NCBI GenBank assembly: GCA_947499715.1
Contig: CANMPL010000004.1
Span: forward strand, 396,638-460,637
DNA from: an uncultured Paracoccaceae bacterium
GTDB lineage: Bacteria; Pseudomonadota; Alphaproteobacteria; Rhodobacterales; Rhodobacteraceae
Reading direction: 5' to 3'
Length of the DNA: 64,000 bases
Positions 7,253 through 16,005 of this stretch are shown here, in pieces (position 1 is the first letter of the stretch; each line of letters opens with the position of its first letter). Both the position numbers and the translations under genes were made by a program. The notes under the pieces are model-generated. The model was not told the DNA's origin, ran no database searches, and worked only from the letters and a program-made list of their open reading frames with translations.

Positions 7253-7801
7253 ATGTATGGCATGGTAAATGACGGCATTCGGACATTTATTGTCGATGCC
7301 CATGGTCCGGATATGTGGCAGAAAATCTGCGCAACTGCTCAGGTTGATCGTGACGTGTTTGAACGGATGTCGAGCTATGACGATGCTGTAACTTACGGGC
7401 TGGTCGGTGCCATTTGCGAACATACGGGCATGAGTGGTGAAGACGTGCTGAATGTCTTTGGCAAGTTTTGGGTTGGGTTTGCGGGATCATCCAGTTTTGG
7501 TGAGCTGCTGCGCATGTCGGGCAATTCGTTTGTGGAACGGATCCGCGGGCTTGACGATATGCACGAGCGGATCCTGCTGTCGATGCCGCATCTGCGCCCG
7601 CCATCTTTCGAAATCGAAGAGGTCGCCCCGCAGGTCTATGACCTCTTTTACTATTCCGAGAGAGAGGGGCTCGCCCCGATGGTCAGTGGCCTGCTGGAAG
7701 GGTTGGCCGCCGAAACCGGGGAAAAGGTCAAAGTGACCCACACCGTGGCAAAGGCAAAGGTATCCGATCCTGATGTGTTTCGGGTGACCCTGATCGTATG
7801 A
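7253..7801 (+). CDS. H-NOX heme nitric oxide/oxygen-binding sensor
   Basis: This 182-residue protein matches the single-domain bacterial H-NOX length. It has the proximal heme histidine H104 in LDDMHERILLSMPHLRPPSF and the heme-propionate motif Y-x-S-x-R at Y133-S135-R137 (LFYYSEREGL). Bacterial H-NOX proteins bind NO at a histidine-ligated heme and control a partner protein encoded next to them. The ATG at 7253 has GGAGA seven bases upstream. A longer frame from 7097 lacks any such signal and would add a non-conserved N-terminus. The stop overlaps the next gene, a GGDEF-EAL protein, as ATGA, so the two are probably a sensor and effector pair. Confidence 0.95.
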   Translation: MYGMVNDGIRTFIVDAHGPDMWQKICATAQVDRDVFERMSSYDDAVTYGLVGAICEHTGMSGEDVLNVFGKFWVGFAGSSSFGELLRMSGNSFVERIRGLDDMHERILLSMPHLRPPSFEIEEVAPQVYDLFYYSEREGLAPMVSGLLEGLAAETGEKVKVTHTVAKAKVSDPDVFRVTLIV

Positions 7802-9648
7802 CAACACGCGGTGAAGTTTTTGTTGCGACGGGCAAAGTGTTCGGCATCGATAGGGACCTGCTGTGCAAATTGTGCCCGCTCCATGTCTTGGTGGATGATA
7901 CGGGGCAGATTGTCGGAGCTGGCCCAACATTGCAAAAGGTCCTTGGTCCAACGATTGTCGGGCAGGTCCTTTTTGATGCCTTTGCAATAAAGCGGCCACG
8001 CAATCTGCGGGATATGGCTGATCTTGCGCGATATATGGGCCAAAAACTGACCTTGCAGGCAGATCCCACGAACAGCGAAGGGGTCATGCTGCGCGGAATG
8101 GCTGTACCATTGCAGGCGGAGGGTCGGACTTTCTGGCTGATCGACCTGGCGTTTGGCGCAAACTTTGCCGAGGTGGTCGCAGGTCACGCGCTAACGGCCA
8201 CCGACTTCAAACCCAATGATGCCTCGATTGACTTGCTTTACACCTTTGAAACCCAACGGGGATTGCTGAAAGACAGCGAAGACTTGGCCCGCGCCTTGCG
8301 GCGCGCCAAGGCCGAAGCCGAGCGGATGGCGATGCAGGATCCGTTAACCGGGCTGGCCAATCGCCGCGCGTTGAATGCCCGGCTGGACCAAATCCTGGCG
8401 CAGCCTGTGTCTTCACGGCAATGCGCGCTGTTGCTGGTTGATCTCAATGAATTTAAGGACATCAACGACAACTTTGGCCACGAAGCCGGGGACCGGGTTC
8501 TCAAGCACGCGGCCGCTTGTCTGGAGGCGATTGCCGGTCCCAAGGATTTGGCGGTCCGGATCGGGGGCGACGAATTTGCGCTGATCATCGACGCGGGGCA
8601 ATGCACTGCCACAATCGATGAAATCGCGGACAACCTGGCCAGCCGGATCGCCACGCCCGTCAAGCTGGACCGGATAGAATGTGCGGTCGGCGCCAGCATT
8701 GGTATCTTGGTGTTCGATCCGGCCCATTCCGAAAGCATGAACCAATTGATGAAAGAGGCTGACATCGCGCTTTATGAGGCGAAGCTGTCCAAGCGCAACA
8801 CGGTGCTGGTGACGCCGGAACTGTTGTCGGCACATGACCACAAACGCCTGTTGGCAAACGACATTGAACGTGGGCTTCAAGCCGATGAATTCGTGCCGTT
8901 CTTTCATCCGCAGATGGACGCCAATTCAGGTGAGGTGATCGGGCTGGAGGTCTTGGCACGATGGGATCACCCGGTCGATGGTACGTTTGCGCCGGGGTAT
9001 TTTCTGCCAGCCGCGCACCGGTCGAACCAGCTGATCACGCTGGACCGTCAAGTCCGCAGAAAGGCGATGGCCCAGTTCGCCAGCATTGCGGGGGCAGAGC
9101 TGCGGCATGCGTCGCTGTCCTTGAATGTCACTGCCGCCAATTTGCGGGCCGCTGAATTTGAGGTGGAACTGGAACACGAGCTGGTGCAGGTCGGCCTGTC
9201 GCCGGACCGCATCGCGCTTGAACTGCTTGAAACCATCTTTTTCGAGGAAAACGACGAGGCATTCCTGGCTCGCTGCCACGGGTTACGAGATGCGGGGTTT
9301 GAACTGGCGATTGACGATTTTGGCACCGGGCATGCCTCAATCTCGACATTGATCGATGCGCCGATCCACTTGCTGAAGGTGGACCGTTCATTTGTGTCAG
9401 GCATCGACCAAAGCCCGCGGTTGAACCAGATCACGGGGTCCATCATTCGCATGGCCCGCGAAATCAACCTTGCGGTGCTGGCCGAAGGTGTTGAAACCGA
9501 AGCCGAATTGGACGGTTTGATGGCGTTGGGCTGCCATCTGTTCCAAGGGTTCCATTTCGCCAAACCGATGCGGCTGGCGGACCTGCAGATCTGGCTGGCC
9601 GACAATCACCGTCCTCACAAAGACTGGAACCGTGCGCTTACCGCCTGA
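7798..9648 (+). CDS. H-NOX-associated diguanylate cyclase/phosphodiesterase (HNOBA-like, GGDEF, EAL)
   Basis: This 616-residue protein has an N-terminal PAS-like region (about 1-150) resembling the H-NOX-associated domain, then a coiled linker. A GGDEF domain follows with intact GGDEF at 256-260. The inhibitory RxxD site is replaced by GPKD, so product inhibition is probably lost. The EAL domain begins near 345; its signature is EVL at 384-386 instead of EAL. It keeps the other key segments (NVTAANL, DDFGTG, LKVDRSF, AEGVET, QGFHFAKP). The protein probably makes or degrades cyclic di-GMP under control of the NO-bound H-NOX partner. Known H-NOX/cyclic-di-GMP pairs regulate attachment and biofilm behaviour. 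Confidence 0.92.
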   Translation: MTTRGEVFVATGKVFGIDRDLLCKLCPLHVLVDDTGQIVGAGPTLQKVLGPTIVGQVLFDAFAIKRPRNLRDMADLARYMGQKLTLQADPTNSEGVMLRGMAVPLQAEGRTFWLIDLAFGANFAEVVAGHALTATDFKPNDASIDLLYTFETQRGLLKDSEDLARALRRAKAEAERMAMQDPLTGLANRRALNARLDQILAQPVSSRQCALLLVDLNEFKDINDNFGHEAGDRVLKHAAACLEAIAGPKDLAVRIGGDEFALIIDAGQCTATIDEIADNLASRIATPVKLDRIECAVGASIGILVFDPAHSESMNQLMKEADIALYEAKLSKRNTVLVTPELLSAHDHKRLLANDIERGLQADEFVPFFHPQMDANSGEVIGLEVLARWDHPVDGTFAPGYFLPAAHRSNQLITLDRQVRRKAMAQFASIAGAELRHASLSLNVTAANLRAAEFEVELEHELVQVGLSPDRIALELLETIFFEENDEAFLARCHGLRDAGFELAIDDFGTGHASISTLIDAPIHLLKVDRSFVSGIDQSPRLNQITGSIIRMAREINLAVLAEGVETEAELDGLMALGCHLFQGFHFAKPMRLADLQIWLADNHRPHKDWNRALTA

Positions 9649-9660
9649 ACATGGGGCGGG

Positions 9661-10590
9661 TCAAAGCGTTTGCAAATAGGTTTGGATCGTGTCGCGGGCG
9701 GTGTTGATGAAGCGGGTGTTGCGCGTGGCGGTTTTGTCTTCTGCCATGCGGGTGATGTTCCAGCCGACGTAGGTCGCGGCTCTGATCGCCATGAAAAGGG
9801 CAAGGTGGCTGGTGTCGAGTGGTCGGATCTGGCGATAGCCTTGCAGCAGAGCCGTTTGCAGGGCGGCAAAGTCACTGGCCTCGCGGTGTTTGAGAAGCGC
9901 GGTTGCGACGTCAAAGATCCGGTAGCCAAAGCCGCCGTCGTCAAAGTCGATTAGACAGAGTGTTGCGCCGTCGATAATCACGTTTGCTGCGACGAGATCG
10001 GCGTGGATGAGGCCTTTGTCCAGCTTATCGTCGATGGCGGAAAGCTGCGCGTTGGCGGCTGTCCGGAACGCCTCAAACAAGGTGCGGTCGTCGTCATTCA
10101 GCGCGGGGTTTTCCCAGAACCGATCCCATAGCGGGGTGTCACCCAACAGCCCGGCGCGGTCCCAGCGGCATCGGTCAAATTGGGGCGGGGGCGACCACGC
10201 ATCAGAGAGAGCATGCAGCTGGGCCATCGCACGCCCAAGGTTGCGAAAGAGCGTCGGTCGGTCAGAATGGGTCAGCGCGGTTTCCATCGTGGCACCGGGC
10301 AACCAGGTCAGCACATCGACCTGAAAGCCGTCGATGACCTGCAAGAATTGACCCGCCAAACAGGGGATTGGGGCTGGCACTGAAAGGCCGCCTTTGGCCA
10401 GGGCCGCCATCCAAGCAAGTTCGGAACGAAGTGCGGCGTTGGTGCGGTAGCCCTGCCGGTGCAGGCGCAGGGCCACGGTTTGTGTTGCGGTCGTGACCCG
10501 GTAGACCGCGTTTTCGCGCGCGGCGACAAGGGTGCAGGCGACATCATCATAGCCCCAAAGCCTGCGCGCCTGATCGATCACGTGGTTCAT
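9661..10590 (-). CDS. Aminoglycoside phosphotransferase-family kinase (candidate amino-alcohol kinase)
   Basis: This 309-residue protein belongs to the APH/choline kinase fold. It has a nucleotide-binding N-lobe (ENAVYRVTTATQTVALRLHRQGYRT), the catalytic loop HADLVAANVIID and the metal-binding DFDDGGFGYRIFD. Relatives phosphorylate small hydroxylated amines, such as homoserine, hydroxylysine, choline and methylthioribose. Its ATG overlaps the stop of a class III aminotransferase-fold gene (ATGA). A kinase paired with such a protein is the known arrangement for phospho-lyase pathways, in which an O-phosphorylated amino alcohol loses phosphate and ammonia to give an aldehyde or ketone. The substrate is inferred, not seen. 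Confidence 0.82.
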   Translation of the reverse strand: MNHVIDQARRLWGYDDVACTLVAARENAVYRVTTATQTVALRLHRQGYRTNAALRSELAWMAALAKGGLSVPAPIPCLAGQFLQVIDGFQVDVLTWLPGATMETALTHSDRPTLFRNLGRAMAQLHALSDAWSPPPQFDRCRWDRAGLLGDTPLWDRFWENPALNDDDRTLFEAFRTAANAQLSAIDDKLDKGLIHADLVAANVIIDGATLCLIDFDDGGFGYRIFDVATALLKHREASDFAALQTALLQGYRQIRPLDTSHLALFMAIRAATYVGWNITRMAEDKTATRNTRFINTARDTIQTYLQTL

Positions 10591-11867
10591 CCCAGTGCGG
10601 TCAGCGCGTCATCCAGCGTATCAAACAGCAAGTCTGCATGTGCGATGGAAAAGGGCATGGGCGGGCGGATCTTGAGTGCGTTTTTGTGCCGGCCAAGCTT
10701 TGACAGGATCACGCCGCGCTGGCGCATGTCGTTGATTAGCACATCTGTAAGGTCATTGGCCGGTGTCTTGGTCGCGCGGTCGGTGACCAATTCAGCCCCA
10801 AAGATCAGGCCAGAGCCACGGATATCGCCGATGATGTCATGTTTTGCAGCCAGTGCGGCAAGCCGCTTGCGAGCATGGCCCCCCACATGCCGGGCGTTCT
10901 GGACAAGGTCCTTGTCCGCAATCTCTTGCAACACAGCCATGGCGGCGGCGCAGGACACCGGGTTGCCGCCAAAGGTGTTGAAGTAGCGATAGGCCTTGCG
11001 AAATGCGCCGATCAGTTCGCTATTGGCCACGACGCCGCCAACGGGGTGTCCGTTTGCCATGGGTTTGCCCAGCACAACGATGTCCGGCACCACACCCATT
11101 TTTGCGTGGGCCCACATATGGGTGCCGACCCGGCCAAAGCCTGACTGGACCTCGTCACAGATCAACAGGCCGCCCGCGTTGCGGACAACTTCGGCCACGG
11201 GTTTCAGCCAGCCGTCGGGGTGGTCGGGGAAGCCTTCGTTCAGGAAATAGGGGCAGATGACGAGCGCTGCAAATCCGGGGCCATCTGCGTTCAGTGCCGC
11301 GATTTGACGGGCAACGCCTGCGGCAAAAAGCGTGCCATCGTGGTCGGGGTGGCGGTAGCTGTCGGGGGCGTCAACGAAGCGGATGTATTGGTCAAGACCA
11401 AAGCCCACGGCGGGGGCATTGGATTGCGACAGCTGACTGACCAAAGAGGTATTGCCATGATAGGTGGCGTCGGTCGCGATGATGCCGCGCTTGCCGGTGA
11501 CGGCCTCGGCTGTGCGCAGGGCAATGTCGTTTGCCTCTGATCCGGTGCAGGTCAGGATCATCGAATCCAGCGGGTCGGCCATCGTGGCGGTTAGAGCGGC
11601 GATGTAATCGAGGATCCCGTCATGCAGATATCGGGTGTGGGTGTTGAGCGTGGCGGCCTGTTGACAGATCGCGTCGACCACGCGCGGGTTGCAATGGCCG
11701 ACGTGCGGGACGTTGTTATAGCAATCGAGGTATTTGCGCCCTGCCGCGTCCCAGAGCCAGACGCCTTCGCCTTTCACGATGTGCAGCGGGTCATCGTAAA
11801 AGGTAGAGACGTTCGGCCCCATCAGGCGCGCGCGATCCGCCAAAAGTTGTGCGGTGCTGCGGGTCAT
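10587..11867 (-). CDS. Class III aminotransferase-fold PLP enzyme, candidate amino-alcohol-phosphate phospho-lyase
   Basis: This 426-residue protein has the class III PLP fold: TGSEANDIALR phosphate loop, LLICDEVQSGFGRVGTHMWAH with the ring-stacking Asp, and the PLP lysine in VVLGKPMANGHPVGG. It has features I associate with the AGXT2L/ethanolamine-phosphate phospho-lyase branch: NNVPHVGHCNPRVVDAI near the N-terminus, VGG following GHP, and FNTFGGNPVSCAAA. Phospho-lyases of this branch act on O-phosphoethanolamine or phosphohydroxylysine. A true aminotransferase remains possible. The ATG at 11867 overlaps the upstream hydrolase stop, and the end overlaps the kinase start. The longer frame to 11915 was rejected for that reason. 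Confidence 0.8.
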   Translation of the reverse strand: MTRSTAQLLADRARLMGPNVSTFYDDPLHIVKGEGVWLWDAAGRKYLDCYNNVPHVGHCNPRVVDAICQQAATLNTHTRYLHDGILDYIAALTATMADPLDSMILTCTGSEANDIALRTAEAVTGKRGIIATDATYHGNTSLVSQLSQSNAPAVGFGLDQYIRFVDAPDSYRHPDHDGTLFAAGVARQIAALNADGPGFAALVICPYFLNEGFPDHPDGWLKPVAEVVRNAGGLLICDEVQSGFGRVGTHMWAHAKMGVVPDIVVLGKPMANGHPVGGVVANSELIGAFRKAYRYFNTFGGNPVSCAAAMAVLQEIADKDLVQNARHVGGHARKRLAALAAKHDIIGDIRGSGLIFGAELVTDRATKTPANDLTDVLINDMRQRGVILSKLGRHKNALKIRPPMPFSIAHADLLFDTLDDALTALG

Positions 11868-12721
11868 AGCGCAATCTTGATTCCGTCCTGGCCAACGATC
11901 AAGGGGCCGTCCCAATGGCCTGCGACGGCATCCTGCCAGTCTTGCGGGCCATAGTCGGGGTCATCGGATGGGATCAAGTGCGACAGGGCGAGGCGTTTGA
12001 CGCCCGCCGCTGTGGCGGTTTTGGCAGCATCATGGGCAAAGGTATGTGACCGCAGCCAATGCGCCATCAGCTTGTCAGAGCCGTTGCCGATCCGCGAGAG
12101 CAAGGCGGGCAAGGCGGCCTCTAACATGGCTTCGTGGATCAACAGATCTGCGCCACGTGCAAAGTCCTCGAGCGCTTTGATCGGGGCCGTGTCACCGGAA
12201 ATGACCACATGGGTTTGGTCCGTTTTGAACGAAAACGCGAAGGTATCGACCAAGGGTGGATGTGCGGTGCGGATTGCAGACACGGTGATGCCGTCCTGTT
12301 GCATGACGTCACCGGCGTCAATCACATGGATGGTGACAAGATCACGCAGATCCGGGCGGCCTTCGTCCATGATCCGCAGGTCGATATCGGCCTTCATCGA
12401 GGCCAGAAAGCCGTCCCAATAAGTCCCAAGCCCGTCGGGGCCATAGATCACAACCCCGCTCTTGAGCCCGGCTGTCCATGCGGTGTGGATCAGCGGGCCA
12501 AGTTCTAGGTAGTGGTCGGAATGGAGGTGGCTGATAAAGATCAAAGACAGGTCACGCAGCTGCATCCCCTGGTCGATCAGGCCCTTTGTCACGCCAAGGG
12601 CGCAGTCGACGACAATGCGCTGGCCGTTCAGGCACAGCAGATTGGAGGTGGGCAGCGATGAACCCGGACGGATCGCAGGCCCGCCTTTGGTGCCCAGCAG
12701 GGCGACATAATCCTGCGTCAT
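11864..12721 (-). CDS. MBL-fold metal-dependent hydrolase (RNase Z/arylsulfatase-like)
   Basis: This 285-residue metallo-beta-lactamase-fold protein has an intact metal site. HLHSDH lies in LIFISHLHSDHYLELGPL, SGDT (VVISGDTAP) is the Asp motif, and the late LALSHLIPSDD supplies the last His. The layout resembles the RNase Z/arylsulfatase branch more than lactonases. In a catabolic chain it may remove a sulfate, phosphate or other ester from the substrate, but no direct evidence shows which. Both ends overlap neighbours by four bases, so it is translated as part of the aminotransferase operon. Confidence 0.82.
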   Translation of the reverse strand: MTQDYVALLGTKGGPAIRPGSSLPTSNLLCLNGQRIVVDCALGVTKGLIDQGMQLRDLSLIFISHLHSDHYLELGPLIHTAWTAGLKSGVVIYGPDGLGTYWDGFLASMKADIDLRIMDEGRPDLRDLVTIHVIDAGDVMQQDGITVSAIRTAHPPLVDTFAFSFKTDQTHVVISGDTAPIKALEDFARGADLLIHEAMLEAALPALLSRIGNGSDKLMAHWLRSHTFAHDAAKTATAAGVKRLALSHLIPSDDPDYGPQDWQDAVAGHWDGPLIVGQDGIKIAL

Positions 12722-14079
12722 GCGGCGGCCTGTGAGGCTGCGGTTAGCCCCGCGTCAAGGGCGGACAGGATTGTTGTGGCATCATCCTTGGTCAGAATGA
12801 GCGGGGGCGACAGGATCAGGTTGGGGCCAGAGGCGCGCACCATCGCGCCGTTTTGGTAAGCCACATCTTGCACCATTGTGGCGACATCGGGGTTGATCGG
12901 GGCCTTGGTGGCGCGATTGCTGACAAGCTCCATCGCGGTCATCAGACCGTAACCACCACGGACATCGCCGACAATGTCATGTTTCGCCATCAGCGCTTGC
13001 AGGCCTTCGTAAAGCTGCGTGCCGCGGGCGGCTGCGTTTTCGATGACGTTCAGGCGTCGAGTTTCAGCAAGACAGGCAAGGGCAGCCGCCGCACCAACGG
13101 GATGGCCGGAATAGGTATAGCCATGTCCGATCTTCGCGGCGGGATTGTCTTCAAACACATCGACGAACCGGTGCCCCAGCATCACCGCGCCAAAGGGGAA
13201 ATAGCCGTTGGTGATTGCCTTGGCCGTGGCCATCATATCGGGCTGGATCCCCCAAAGCCGCGCGCCGGACCATGCGCCGGTGCGACCATAGGCGGTGATC
13301 ACCTCGTCGGTGATCAGCAGGATGCCGTGGCGATTGCAAATCTCTTGGACCATTGGTGCAAAGCTGGGATGCGGCGGGATCACACCGCCGGCGCCAAGGA
13401 TCGGTTCCATGATCATCGCGGCGATGGTGTTGGCCCCTTGGAATGCAATCTCATCCTCGAGCGCGGCGGCGCAAAGTTGCGCCAGTTTGGCGGGATCGGT
13501 TTCGTTGAACGGATTGCGATAGGTGTAGGGCGCGGGGATGTGGAAACAGCCGGGCAAAAGTGGTTCGTAAGCGGTGCGGAAATTGGCGTTCCCGTTCACC
13601 GACGCGCCGCCGATATGCGTGCCGTGATACCCCTTTTTGAGGCTGAGAAACTTGGTGCGGCCCGCTTCGCCGCGCAGTTTGTGATATTGCCGCGCCAGCC
13701 GCAGCGCGGTTTCTACTGAATCTGAGCCGCCAGAGGTGAAAAAGGCGCGCGCCATGCCGTCGGGTGCGAAAAACTCCGAAAGCTCATAGGACAATTCGAT
13801 TGCTGCGTCATTCGATGTGCCGCGAAAGGTGGAGTAGTAGGGCAATTTGTCCAATTGGGCGGAAATCGCGTCTTTGACCGGTTGGCAGGAATAGCCAAGA
13901 TTGACGTTCCAGAGGCCACCAACCGCATCAACAACCTGATGGCCGTCGATATCCGTGATCGTGACCCCGCTAGACCCGGTAATGATCTTTGGCGGCTGGT
14001 CGATGCTGTCCTTGGGCGACGTCATCGGGTGCCACATCAAGCGGCCGTTATGTTCCTTGAGGAAGTTGGAGTCTTTCAT
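12718..14079 (-). CDS. Class III (omega) aminotransferase
   Basis: This 453-residue PLP enzyme resembles omega-amine:pyruvate aminotransferases. It has an N-terminal HPMTSP segment, SGGSDSVETALRLARQYH phosphate loop, KKGYHGTHIGGASVNGN, LLITDEVITAYGRTGAWSG with the PLP-ring Asp, and the PLP lysine in MATAKAITNGYFPFGAVM. Enzymes of this class deaminate terminal amines to aldehydes with pyruvate as acceptor. In context it could turn an arylethylamine into the arylacetaldehyde oxidised by the aldehyde dehydrogenase at 18082. The ATG at 14079 overlaps the iclR stop; the frame extending to 14163 was rejected. Confidence 0.88.
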   Translation of the reverse strand: MKDSNFLKEHNGRLMWHPMTSPKDSIDQPPKIITGSSGVTITDIDGHQVVDAVGGLWNVNLGYSCQPVKDAISAQLDKLPYYSTFRGTSNDAAIELSYELSEFFAPDGMARAFFTSGGSDSVETALRLARQYHKLRGEAGRTKFLSLKKGYHGTHIGGASVNGNANFRTAYEPLLPGCFHIPAPYTYRNPFNETDPAKLAQLCAAALEDEIAFQGANTIAAMIMEPILGAGGVIPPHPSFAPMVQEICNRHGILLITDEVITAYGRTGAWSGARLWGIQPDMMATAKAITNGYFPFGAVMLGHRFVDVFEDNPAAKIGHGYTYSGHPVGAAAALACLAETRRLNVIENAAARGTQLYEGLQALMAKHDIVGDVRGGYGLMTAMELVSNRATKAPINPDVATMVQDVAYQNGAMVRASGPNLILSPPLILTKDDATTILSALDAGLTAASQAAA

Positions 14080-14888
14080 GACGCAGTGTCCAATTCGTTC
14101 ATATGAAGCGTGGTTGAGTTGGCCCAGGCGGCCTCGATACTGGCGGGGATAGTGCCGCCCCAATTGCGGCTGATCGCGCGGCTGGCGGTGATCAGGTTGC
14201 GTTTGATGGCGCGTTCAAGTTCCGGGGTAAAGCGGGATGCGACACAGGCCACGGCGACGGTTCCGGCAAGGTTGCCGGTTTGGTCGAAAATGGGGGCAGA
14301 GACGCCTTTGACTTCGTCCTCGTATGTGCGGTCGGCCTGGCCAAAACCGCTTTGGCGGATCGACGCAATCAGATCAACAAGGGTCGCGCGATCAGGGGGT
14401 GTTGCGGCGGTGAAGCCATGCAGATTTTCACAGGCAACATCGAGCAATTGCGCCGGGCCAAAGGCCAAAGCGCACAGCCCCGAAGCGGTGGCGTGCAGCG
14501 GAAAGGTATCAAGGTCCATGATCGCGCGGATCCCATGCTGGGGGGATTCGCAACTGACCAGACCATAGACGGTCGTCCCCGAGATCACGGCAACATGGGA
14601 CGTTTCGCCGGTGGCGTCCGCCAAGGCATGAAGCGGCGGCAGGGCGGCGCTTTTGCGGGGCACGGTCGCCTCGCGGGTTTCAGCCAATTGCAGCAGGGCA
14701 GGGCCAAGGCGGTAGGCTTTGGTCATTGGGTTTTGTTCAATAAATCCCGCTGTTTCAAGCGATTGCAGGTGGCGATAGGTGGTGGCCTTGTCGCGCAGGG
14801 CAAGGCGGCAGAACTGCGTCAGGCCAATCTCTGGCCGGGCCACAGAAAAGTGCGACAAGAGTTCAAGCGTCTTTGTGGTCGATGACAT
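14076..14888 (-). CDS. IclR-family transcriptional regulator
   Basis: This 270-residue protein has an N-terminal winged helix (TLELLSHFSVARPEIGLTQFCRLALRDKATTYRHLQSLETAGFIEQNP) and the C-terminal IclR effector domain (HATASGLCALAF, GFGQADRTYEDEVKGVSAPIFDQTGNLAGTVAVAC). The ATG at 14888 is preceded on the minus strand by AAGGTG; the longer frame to 15239 runs through the divergent promoter and was rejected. It heads a chain of aminotransferase, hydrolase, phospho-lyase candidate and kinase, all joined by ATGA overlaps, and is divergent from tctCBA. It probably binds the TGAACC palindrome at 14969-14985. Confidence 0.93.
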   Translation of the reverse strand: MSSTTKTLELLSHFSVARPEIGLTQFCRLALRDKATTYRHLQSLETAGFIEQNPMTKAYRLGPALLQLAETREATVPRKSAALPPLHALADATGETSHVAVISGTTVYGLVSCESPQHGIRAIMDLDTFPLHATASGLCALAFGPAQLLDVACENLHGFTAATPPDRATLVDLIASIRQSGFGQADRTYEDEVKGVSAPIFDQTGNLAGTVAVACVASRFTPELERAIKRNLITASRAISRNWGGTIPASIEAAWANSTTLHMNELDTAS

Positions 14889-14968
14889 TAGAAAGTTCAC
14901 CTTAGGAGGTTTGCAGAAAAAGTTTGACACAAGGTCAGTTAACAAGGCAACCTTTTTTATATAACAAC

Positions 14969-14985
14969 GGTTCAATATATGAACC
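14969..14985. promoter_or_regulatory. Candidate IclR operator before tctC
   Basis: GGTTCA-ATATA-TGAACC is a perfect 6+6 inverted repeat with a 5-base spacer, 12 bases before the tctC start and in the region divergent from iclR. The 13 bases ATATATGAACCGA that include its right arm occur again at 26920-26932, in the promoter region of the second iclR gene. Confidence 0.65.
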
Positions 14986-14997
14986 GACGATAGGGAG

Positions 14998-15948
14998 ATG
15001 AAAATGCTGAAGTTTACGAAGTCCGTAACGGCGATGGCGCTTGCCTTGGTCGCTGTTGCCGGTGCAGCGCAGGCTGAATATCCAGAAAAGCCGGTTGAAT
15101 TTGTCGTTCCGTGGCCGCCGGGTGATCTGGAAGACGTTTTGACACGCATGATCGCCGAGGATTTTTCCGACGCATATGGCGTGCCGACCGCTGTGGTGAA
15201 CAAGCCAGGTGGCGGTGGCGGGCCGTTCCCTGGCGCCATCGAAGTCGCGAATGCGCCTGCTGATGGTTACACGATCGGCTCTTTCATCATCGCGATCCCT
15301 GTCGTTGGCCCGCAGATCGGCATCCCAGAGCTGAACCCCGACCCCTTTGTGCCGCTTGGCAATTTTCTGACCTACCCGTTCGTGATCGCCGCTGGGGGCG
15401 ATGCGCCATATGACGACATGGCAGGCCTCGCAGCCCACGCGCAGGACAACGACGTTGTTCTGGGGCACTTTGGCGCGCCATTGGTGCCGACACAGGTGAC
15501 GTTCGGTTTGGCAAAAGAAATGGGCTTTTCCTATGGGTCGGATGCGGCGTTTGACATGCTGGATTGCAACTCTTTGGCCTCTGGCGATGTTGACGTGATG
15601 AACACAACGCTGCAACTGATCCTGCCGTGCCTTGATGACGTCAAGGTCCTTGCCTCTATCGGGGCAGAGCGGATTGCGCTGACGCCGGACACGCCAACGG
15701 TGTCAGAGCTTGCGCCGTCGCTTGACGTTGCACTGTGGAATGGTCTGTTTGTTCACGCCGATACGCCACAGGACGTGCGCGACAAGATCATCGCAGTGGC
15801 CGAAAAGACCATGATGTCCGAGCGGGCACAGCAATTGGCCGCAGAAACCGGCGCCTTGGTCTATTGGCAGCCTGCCGACGAGGTGGTCATGCAGATTGAA
15901 AAGGACATCGCAACGATGGCCGGTATCGAAGCCATGCTGGCCGAGTAA
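14998..15948 (+). CDS. tctC: TctC-type solute-binding protein of a tripartite tricarboxylate transporter
   Basis: This 316-residue periplasmic receptor has a signal peptide (MKMLKFTKSVTAMALALVAV..., cleaved after AQA) and then the TctC opening YPEKPVEFVVPWPPGD. The family loop KPGGGGGPFPGAIEVANAPADGYTIG follows. It binds a solute, usually a carboxylate, and hands it to the TctA/TctB membrane proteins. The ligand cannot be predicted; linkage to an aromatic-catabolic region suggests an aromatic or amino acid-derived acid. A ribosome site GGGAG precedes the ATG. A second in-frame ATG at 15004 is possible. Confidence 0.93.
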   Translation: MKMLKFTKSVTAMALALVAVAGAAQAEYPEKPVEFVVPWPPGDLEDVLTRMIAEDFSDAYGVPTAVVNKPGGGGGPFPGAIEVANAPADGYTIGSFIIAIPVVGPQIGIPELNPDPFVPLGNFLTYPFVIAAGGDAPYDDMAGLAAHAQDNDVVLGHFGAPLVPTQVTFGLAKEMGFSYGSDAAFDMLDCNSLASGDVDVMNTTLQLILPCLDDVKVLASIGAERIALTPDTPTVSELAPSLDVALWNGLFVHADTPQDVRDKIIAVAEKTMMSERAQQLAAETGALVYWQPADEVVMQIEKDIATMAGIEAMLAE

Positions 15949-15959
15949 TCGCAACGATA

Positions 15960-15986
15960 GGGCCGGGCGGTGAAACTGCCCGGCCC
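15960..15986 (+). other. Stable hairpin between tctC and tctB
   Basis: GGGCCGGGC (15960-15968) pairs perfectly with GCCCGGCCC (15978-15986) around a 9-base loop. No run of T follows, so it is more likely a partial stop or an mRNA-stabilising structure. Such a structure would keep the binding protein in excess over the membrane subunits. Confidence 0.65.
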
Positions 15987-16005
15987 CTGATTTCTGGGGG
16001 CAAAG

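Noticed and set aside
14889..14968. Clear sigma70 promoter for tctC
   Set aside because: TTGACA at 14924 and TATATA at 14958 are present but spaced too far apart (28 bases), so I do not call a promoter.
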